A stretch of DNA of 64,000 bases from Terebella lapidaria (taxonomy: Eukaryota > Annelida > Polychaeta > Terebellida > Terebellidae), in the NCBI GenBank assembly GCA_949152475.1, contig OX424563.1, positions 35,536,120 through 35,600,119 on the forward strand, in the 5' to 3' direction. This document shows positions 57,806 through 64,000 of the stretch, one piece after another. The position numbers and the translations under genes are program-made. Under the pieces are notes generated by a model, which saw only the letters and a program-made list of their open reading frames with translations, was not told the origin of the DNA and ran no database searches. Each line of letters starts with the position of its first letter. Within the stretch, counting starts at the first letter, position 1.

Positions 57806-60024
57806 GTGAAGCTTCGTGGACCAGCATTCTGCTGTGGGAACCCATACCCGTCCCGTCGGTTTTGCCTGTATGGGCCTCGGCCATGATTGGGCCTGGATTT
57901 CCTCTCCTGGAAGGCCTTGAAACCCTCAGCCATGCCCTTCATCTCCTCAGACATGCCTTTCAATACTTGAGCCAACTCCCTCTGGAAGTCTGGCTCAGTG
58001 CTTGCCTTCACATCCTTTGGAGGAGGATTATCAGGGCGCTTCGGGGGCTTGCCCGGAACCCGGGCCACTCGCTCAACCTGCTCGTCTTCAGATTCTGAGG
58101 AGGCCACCCTTTTCAGGATTCTAGCGTTGCGCTTGGCTTGATTGCCATGCCGCTTGCGAGTTTCGGTGTAGTTCACCACTTCGAACACGGCATCGTCAAT
58201 ATCCTTCGGATCTTTTACGTACTCGACCTGTTGTCGAGCACGTTCGTCCAGGAGCCCATCGAGGAACCGCCGTAGCAGGTCCTCCTTCCTGGTGACCCGA
58301 TCCCTGTGGGCGTGGGCCTTATCATAGAGCCGCTTCAGCTCAGCAGCGTACTCTTCGACAGATTCACCAGGTTTCTGCTGCCTATTGCTGAAGCATGCTC
58401 CAAAGGTTTTCGAGGTTTCCACCACTCGAAACCTGCACTTCAGCTCCTTCACAAGGGCTTTGTAGTTGTGGCGGGTTTCATGGGACAATTGCCCATACAC
58501 GAACTCCCCAGCCGCACCCTGCAGTTTGGGTAGGAGTTCATCCAAACGCTCTTCCTCATCCCAGCCCTGCCTCAGCGCAACCTCCTTGAACCGGTTGTAC
58601 CAAACCGGCCAAGGTTCCTTGCCTGTGAAGCTAGGCAGGCGGGGGCCCCGTCTCGCACGACCATGCTCCGATTGGCGGCTTCGGCACACCCGAGCCGTGT
58701 CCTCATCTGAGCTCGACACTACCAAGCTCTCGTAGCTGGAGCTGTCACTGGAGGACAGTCTTCTCCCCTTGGGGATACTCGAGGTCTTAGCTGGGGCCTT
58801 CACCGCCTTACTGTTTACAAGACTAGCCATGCTAGCCACCATGCGCTTTAGTTCATCCACGTCATACCTCATGGAATTCACGGCATGGCTTGCATCAGTC
58901 AATTTAGCTGTACCAGGTGCTTGAGCCCCCTGCTGGCCGATAGTTGGGGTCACTTGGACAGGCATTTCCTGCACACCCTGGGCCATTCCAGCAACAGGCT
59001 GCATGACAGGCTCCATGATTGGTACCCGTTCTCTGGGCCGGGCTATCGGAGATAGCTGGCCAGCGGGCTCAACAATCTGGGCTGGCTGTGGTAGCTGCAC
59101 TACTTGCTGCAGTGGGACCTGTGGCACACATTGAGGGACTTGCCGCTCACGAATACCCTGTCCCCACACTCCACCACTGTTACCGTGATCCTGCTGATCA
59201 CCACACACATATGGGATTGGGGCATATGGTTCTCGATTCACCACGTGAATCTGGTTCCCATGGTTTAATCTCCGAGGCGGGGCCAAGGGAGTAACAACTG
59301 GTGTCTGCATTCGCACACCTGCCTGCCCTATTATTGGGGGTGCCAACACCCCAGCTGTCTGCCTACCAATGGATTGGGGTGGAACTACAGTCTTTCTGTT
59401 CACATCCCCAGCCCCAGGCCTCGCCACTCTGTCACTGGCTGTAGCTCCAACCTCGCCAGCAGCTAATTCGGCTACTGGGGCACTGCCACCCGTGGCTTGA
59501 GTTACCAGGTGTTGGCCGGCAGTATCGGTTTGGCCAGGCCAACTAACTACCGGCTCCCTGGTTCCTCGCCATGATTGCCACCCAGGCCATGTACTATGGG
59601 CCGATGCACGAGGCAGGCCTTGTGCCGCTGCGGGTGTCCCCATGAAGGTTAGTGGCGGCAACGTGCCTATAATGGCACCACTAACACTGCGATCTTGCCC
59701 CATGTCGGGGTCGGACCCTGCCCTTTTTATCTTACTGGCAGTGGAATGCCTGGGGACCATTGTCTGATTTGGCTCGGTCCCACATGAGTCGAGTCCTCCA
59801 TTTTCGAGGCGCTGTAGGGACCCAGGGCTGCGGGGGTCATGTACAGGCCCAGGCGTACGTCTGAAACCACTAGAGACCAGGTAACTTGAGCACTGTATGT
59901 CAGTAGGGAGACTGAGCAGCTGCTCACAGTCACTGTCTGTGCCTGAGTAGCCAGTTGTCAGGCCGCCTTCCTCTGACCCCGCTCCACTGGCGGTAGGGCG
60001 ATTCCGCTTACTGCGCCTTGGCAT
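57643..60024 (-). CDS. gag: Retrotransposon Gag (793 aa)
   Basis: Structural protein expected to form the RNA-packaging particle. ATG at 60024 is 76 bases after the primer site. Residues 1-450 are low-complexity, rich in Gly, Pro and Gln; about 455-625 is a capsid-like domain of the Ty3 retrotransposon gag type (SFTGKEPWPVWYNRFKEVAL, LQGAAGEFVYGQL, FGACFSNRQQKPGESVEEYA, LLRRFLDGL). Residues 740-754 carry one CCHC zinc knuckle, CFSCGQEGHFAREC. Between them is a basic, acidic-patch linker. Intact, no stops. Its last 163 bases overlap the -1-frame ORF, with a slippery heptamer at 57697-57691. No aspartic protease motif is present. Confidence 0.9.
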   Translation of the reverse strand: MPRRSKRNRPTASGAGSEEGGLTTGYSGTDSDCEQLLSLPTDIQCSSYLVSSGFRRTPGPVHDPRSPGSLQRLENGGLDSCGTEPNQTMVPRHSTASKIKRAGSDPDMGQDRSVSGAIIGTLPPLTFMGTPAAAQGLPRASAHSTWPGWQSWRGTREPVVSWPGQTDTAGQHLVTQATGGSAPVAELAAGEVGATASDRVARPGAGDVNRKTVVPPQSIGRQTAGVLAPPIIGQAGVRMQTPVVTPLAPPRRLNHGNQIHVVNREPYAPIPYVCGDQQDHGNSGGVWGQGIRERQVPQCVPQVPLQQVVQLPQPAQIVEPAGQLSPIARPRERVPIMEPVMQPVAGMAQGVQEMPVQVTPTIGQQGAQAPGTAKLTDASHAVNSMRYDVDELKRMVASMASLVNSKAVKAPAKTSSIPKGRRLSSSDSSSYESLVVSSSDEDTARVCRSRQSEHGRARRGPRLPSFTGKEPWPVWYNRFKEVALRQGWDEEERLDELLPKLQGAAGEFVYGQLSHETRHNYKALVKELKCRFRVVETSKTFGACFSNRQQKPGESVEEYAAELKRLYDKAHAHRDRVTRKEDLLRRFLDGLLDERARQQVEYVKDPKDIDDAVFEVVNYTETRKRHGNQAKRNARILKRVASSESEDEQVERVARVPGKPPKRPDNPPPKDVKASTEPDFQRELAQVLKGMSEEMKGMAEGFKAFQERKSRPNHGRGPYRQNRRDGYGFPQQNAGPRSFTCFSCGQEGHFARECNARVAPVALAPPAALPQDRAQHPNGQGPAPGAMGQPALQ
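57691..57697 (-). promoter_or_regulatory. Candidate -1 ribosomal frameshift heptamer C CCA AAT
   Basis: Lies in the Gag/ORF2 overlap, 46 bases before the Gag stop, and in the Gag frame splits as X XXY YYZ. A -1 slip enters the second ORF directly. GC-rich sequence follows within a few bases (GGGGCC, TGCCCC, AGGGGCC), able to form stems. Sequence fits the known rule; use is unproven. Confidence 0.5.
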
Positions 60025-60100
60025 ACTTCAGAATCCCCTCACGACACACACTGAGACCTGGGCGTGGACTTCGTATCACTGGATATCTGTCAGGCAAGAT

Positions 60101-60118
60101 ATCCCACTTCTGACACCA
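60101..60118 (-). promoter_or_regulatory. Primer-binding site, tRNA-Leu type
   Basis: Minus-strand TGGTGTCAGAAGTGGGAT starts four bases inside the 5' LTR. It is complementary to the 3' end, including CCA, of animal tRNA-Leu(CAA) as I remember it. It primes minus-strand DNA synthesis. Confidence 0.8.
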
Positions 60119-60122
60119 GTTT

Positions 60123-61769
60123 TGTAACGACCAAGCGGGACCACAGGTCTACTCAAGTGTGTGTGTGAGAGAAGGACAGACTGATAGCCACGCAGTTATA
60201 AATTTTAATAAAACAGCTGTTTATTTACGAACACATGTAATCGAATGCAAACTTAGTAGGTACAAATATTCAAAATATTCAATGCCACGGTTCCCAACAT
60301 AACATACATGAGATGACCCAGTTCGGGTTTCCGTGTCAGATAGCCACAAATACTATGTGAAACAGTATGTAAAATATAACAATACTTCAATATTAAAGGC
60401 CCAGAACCTGATAGCCTTACACCCTCTGAATATTGTATTTTGGGTACTCTTGTGAAATGCACTTTCACTGTATCAAGACCCCAAAAGGAGGCGATGTAAA
60501 TAAAAATATGGAACACTATAGGAGTCAGTTCTCCGAAATTTAGATATATTAGTGCCCAAAAGGACAAATCGGTAGTGTGCTGCCGGTCAGTCAAATATAT
60601 ACTTAATCGATGAGCCGCTGTGGCTTTTAGCCAGTGCAGCCGACACACCTACAACTTTGGAAGCTGTAGCCTGGCCGGACTCGAAACCGTTTGGGAGTCG
60701 ACACACCTACAACTCGAAGAGCTGTAGCCTGGTCGGACTCGAAACCGTATGGGGGTCGACACACCTACAACTCAAAGAGCTGTAGCCTGGTCGGACTCGA
60801 AACCGTATGGGAGTCGACACACCTACAACTCAAAGAGCTGTAGCCTGGTCGGACTCGAATCAGTATAGGAGTCGACACACCTACAACTCAGGGAGTTGTA
60901 GCCTGGCCAACCTATCTTTACTGATAAAATATGGGAACTGAAATAGCAGCCAGCACACTACCAAATATTACAAAAAATATATGTATACTATAACACCAAC
61001 CTCTCACAGTTGGTCCAAAAACTGTAATGTCCGAGCAATGGATACAAGATCCCAGTACAAAAATGCTCCCAACTTGTGCTGTATACTATACTGGTCAAAA
61101 TGCGCTCCTAGTTGTGTCCCCTGGGATTTCAAAATCTCGACTGCCCGAGCCCAAGGGGCTCACTTTCTTTTATAGATCCAGGCTCCGAAGTAGGTCACGG
61201 CAACCTGGATCGCTCTCAGCCAATCCCCGAGGGACTATCCCACCCCAAAATGCCGTTTTATTGCACCCCCACTTCCGGTTAAAACACATGTGAAATCCCG
61301 ACCAAAAATCAGTAAATAAAGGAAATATAACGAATAGCATCTGCTGAAAATTATATGCCTAAACCGGCAAAGTCCCCAGTCATCAAAAGATGATAGAATG
61401 AAACTATAAAAATACTTATCCCGGCCGAAAACGAGCCCGAAAGAAATCGGCAAATTGTTATATAACGAGCCCTCCCCATGTGGAACTCTTCACCTGGCGG
61501 AGTGAAAACTATCAAAACAAAGTCGAAGCAAAAGCTCCGAAAATTACGAACAATTCCATGAAATAATAAGTGTCACAAACACTGTCAGTATAATGTGAAC
61601 ACATAAAAACATGTAAGTAAACCCCCTATATCCATTCCCCAAATGTGGAAACCGGACTCCCCGTAATACATGAAATATTGATAAAAAATGGTGTGGCAAA
61701 GTGACAACTTTGCCGGCAATACAAAAAAAAATATATCATAGCGCTCCATGTAAAACCATATTCGCCACA
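60123..61769 (-). repeat. 5' LTR (1,647 bp)
   Basis: Begins TGTGGCG and ends GTTACA on the minus strand. TATAAAAG at 61174-61167 is the likely core promoter and AATAAA at 60225-60220 the polyadenylation signal, so U3 is ~600 bp, R ~950 bp and U5 short. Five copies of a 58-bp unit (GTCGACACACCTACAACTC...) lie at about 60645-60910, within the inferred transcribed R region. Confidence 0.9.
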
Positions 61770-61773
61770 ATAC

Positions 61774-62060
61774 GTTATATTTTCACTCAAAATATGTGGT
61801 AACTTTGGTTTAAAGGTGGAATTACATCAAAAAGTTAATCAAAACTGCATTTGAAGAACCTACAAAATATAGGTTGAATCAAACTTTTCATCAAAAGTGC
61901 TATTTTCACCCAAAAAATATATCCAATTTGGCTCAAAATTGAAATTCTAACCAAATGTTGACCAAAACTGCATCTCAAGATGATGAAATTGAAACTGGAT
62001 AAGATTGTTCACTAAAACTTCTATTTGTACTCTGATTTCAAAGTTAAAAATAATGAAGGG
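61774..62060 (+). repeat. ~95-bp tandem repeat, right part
   Basis: Continues the array broken by the LTR element (GTTATATTTTCACTCAAAAT, AACTGCAT, GAATCAAACTTTTCA) with more divergence than the left part. Confidence 0.75.
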
Positions 62061-62800
62061 GGTCCACAGCATGTTGTAACAAGCCAAATTAATGTTAACT
62101 TATTCAGTGATATATGTGGTAATACAACCATGAAAAACTACTGAACTACCTTTCCATCAGTAAGCACAATAATATATGTTAATAATTTTTTATTGTGCTC
62201 AGTAATAAACTTAACCAGTAGAATTAAAATTAACTCATTCAGTAATATCAATAGTATTACTAAATCTCTACTGGACAGAGAGCATTTTCCTTGTTGAGCC
62301 AAATAATGAAAGTTTCTTGCCTTAACTTGTTTAATTGTCTTCAATAATAGACTTAGCTAGCCAAACTAATATTTACTTATTCAGTAATATCAATGGTACC
62401 ACAACCATTAATCACTACTGGACAGAATATTTTCCTCGTTGAGCTCAATAATAAATATTCCTAAAAACTATTTTTATTACACTCAGTCTTAGCAAAATTA
62501 TGAACTTATTTAGTAATATAACTACAGCTATAAAATCTCTATTGATGAAAAATTTTGCCTTGTTGAGCCCAATAATAAATGTCCCTCGCCATAACTATCT
62601 TTATTGAGCACAGTAATAGAATTAACTAGCAATACTAGCATTAGCCTATTCAGTAATAAACAATGTTACTACAGCAATGAAATTCACCTTGCTGATCCCA
62701 ATAATAAATTTTTCTTGTCTTAAATATTTTTATTGTAGTCAATAATACTTTTAACTAGTAAAACTAACGTTAACTTATTCAGCAATATTGTCCTGTTTTC
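62061..62800 (+). repeat. Degenerate ~120-bp tandem repeat (about six units)
   Basis: Units share TTAACTTATTCAGTAATAT, CTCTACTGGACAGA, TTGTTGAGCCCAATAATAAA and TTTTATTGTACTCAGTAATA-like blocks. Non-coding. Confidence 0.75.
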
Positions 62801-64000
62801 ACCGAAAACATCAGTTCTCCATTCTGAACAAGAAACTAGTGCCATTACCTTCCATAGTACAGGCTATTGGAAGGATCATAGATGTCAAAATGGATATTTC
62901 ACATTTCTGTAATAAGTTTTGCCGTTAACATACGAATATTTATATGATCATTTTGAAAATCGATTGGTTTCGTGCAACGACCCTTTTCAACAAGACTTCC
63001 AAATATTATTGAGATTCGTCGAAAACTGCCATATGTAGAGCGTTCACAAGCCATGTGTCTCAAAAAGGCTGTTTTCACTGCAAAATGTGTCCCCAAACGA
63101 CCAATTAAGTTTCCATGGCAACCAAAATCGATTGGGGTCGTGGTCTCATAATTATATGTGTTATATAATGCTGATTGGGTGAGAATTGCGGCCTGTAGCG
63201 CGTTCACAAGAAAATCTCTGCAGACGCGGACTACGCGGATGTGGACGACGATCGCAAATTTATCGTATCTGCCAAACTTCGTTCGGGGGATATATACATC
63301 TAATAGCACTCATATATTCATGGCCATGTTATTTCTCATCGAGATTGGAATATAAATTTTTCCTGAATCCCAAACATTACTGATGATTTGAATGTCTACA
63401 TTTGCTGATAATGGATATGTTCTAATTTTTATATCAAGTTAGTGATAACTTAGTGTGTATAGTCAAAGTCATAAGTCTGTGAGCCTAACTACATGAACTA
63501 GGAATAAATTATGCAAACGAAAAAGTTGGCATATCCTGTCCAAGGTACAAATCTAGTGAAATCGAAATCGTCGAAAGAGATGATTTCATCACAAAATGTA
63601 TCGCCAATCGGCCATCTTGGTTGATATGGCAACCAAAATCGAAAGGTGTCATGATCTTTCCATAAATATTATTAGAATCGGTTCAGATTTGCAATCTGTA
63701 GAGCGCTCACAAGAAAGTGTCTGCGGCAATGGACCCGGCACGATGATCGCGAATCCATAGCATCCGCCCACCTTTGTTTGGGGGATACAATTACAACTAA
63801 CTGGAATGATCACAGACCTCAAACTGGATGTTCCACGTTGGTGTAATAAACTAACTAAATTTATTGATATTTCGTGCCCGGGCATTGCTCGACATGCCTG
63901 TTCAATATCACAGGGATTCCTGTGAAATTAACAATAATACCAATCATGGGTTTCATAAAAAAATGTGTCGCCAATTGGCCATTTTGGTTCATATGGTGAC
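62801..64000 (+). repeat. Diverged long repeat copies
   Basis: ATGGCAACCAAAATCGA occurs at 63115 and 63636, GTAGAGCG(T/C)TCACAAG at about 63035, 63196 (as GTAGCGCGTTCACAAG) and 63697, and AAAATGT(G/A)TCGCCAAT at about 63595 and 63961, with GGGGGATA blocks between. Two to three old copies of a several-hundred-base unit; no coding sequence that I can support. Confidence 0.6.

Larger units (their letters stand above)
54173..61769 (-). mobile_element. Complete non-autonomous LTR retrotransposon (7.6 kb)
   Basis: Transcribed leftwards. LTRs at 60123-61769 (5') and 54173-55877 (3'), TG...CA ends, 4-bp target duplication ATAC at 54169-54172 and 61770-61773. Primer site, Gag, a -1-frame repeat/membrane ORF and a polypurine tract lie in order inside. 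No protease, reverse transcriptase, RNase H or integrase is visible in the 4.2-kb interior. Apart from one 58-bp repeat unit, I count only two substitutions between the LTRs, so insertion is recent. Mobilisation must rely on another element's enzymes, if at all. Confidence 0.9.

Noticed and set aside
1..64000. tRNA or rRNA genes
   Set aside because: I looked for B-box-type GGTTCGANTCC and cloverleaf arrangements and for conserved rRNA cores; none was convincing. The tRNA-like match at 60101-60118 is the retrotransposon primer site.

Overview
The window is eukaryotic nuclear DNA, most likely from a marine invertebrate animal. It holds one intron-bearing Mx/dynamin-type GTPase gene, non-LTR and LTR retroelements of animal type, DIRS-like (tyrosine-recombinase class) sequence, MITE-like elements and many satellites. 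The exact phylum cannot be fixed from the sequence. There are no bacterial operons and I recognise no tRNA or rRNA genes. Most of the 64 kb is repeat-derived; only the GTPase gene at the left edge looks like an ordinary host gene.

Layout. 1-1977 (minus): 5' half of an Mx/dynamin-like GTPase, five coding exons with consistent phases, one GC-AG intron and a minisatellite in the last visible intron. 2140-5632: a 1.74-kb tandem duplication in which each copy later took a different insertion (419 bp with TTAA target duplication in copy 1; 438 bp with 9-bp duplication in copy 2). 5790-6320, 15195-17110, 20640-25270 and 48190-50190: a large dispersed repeat family built of ~134-bp monomers rich in AGGTCA half-sites, joined to a module that ends in a (GAC)n tract and a palindrome. 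9211-14653: 3.3 near-identical units of a 1,662-bp satellite. 19249-20248: a 1-kb foldback element with TTAA target duplication, the longer relative of the 419-bp insertion.

25900-29201 (minus): a decayed LINE of the jockey/CR1/L2 type with endonuclease and reverse transcriptase, one nonsense codon, one frameshift and a strong 3' UTR stem-loop. 29941-33111 (minus): an intact single-exon ORF joining an L1-ORF1-like RNA-binding protein to a UPF0029 (IMPACT/YigZ) domain, followed by a 2-kb AT-rich repetitive region and a poly(A) tract. This is the most novel item. 33200-43700 is mostly unannotatable apart from minisatellites and possible decayed retroelement. 44100-46430 (plus) is a decayed Ty3-like LTR end and gag; 46400-47476 (minus) is a decayed DIRS-like RNase H region directly against it.

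54173-61769 (minus) is a complete, young LTR retrotransposon: two almost identical 1.65-1.71-kb LTRs, 4-bp target duplication, tRNA-Leu-type primer site, polypurine tract, Gag with a zinc knuckle, and no protease, RT or integrase. In place of pol is a repeat-rich membrane-type ORF in the -1 frame, with a canonical-form slippery heptamer in the overlap. It sits inside a ~95-bp tandem repeat from which the empty site can be read. The right end (62060-64000) is further diverged tandem repeat.
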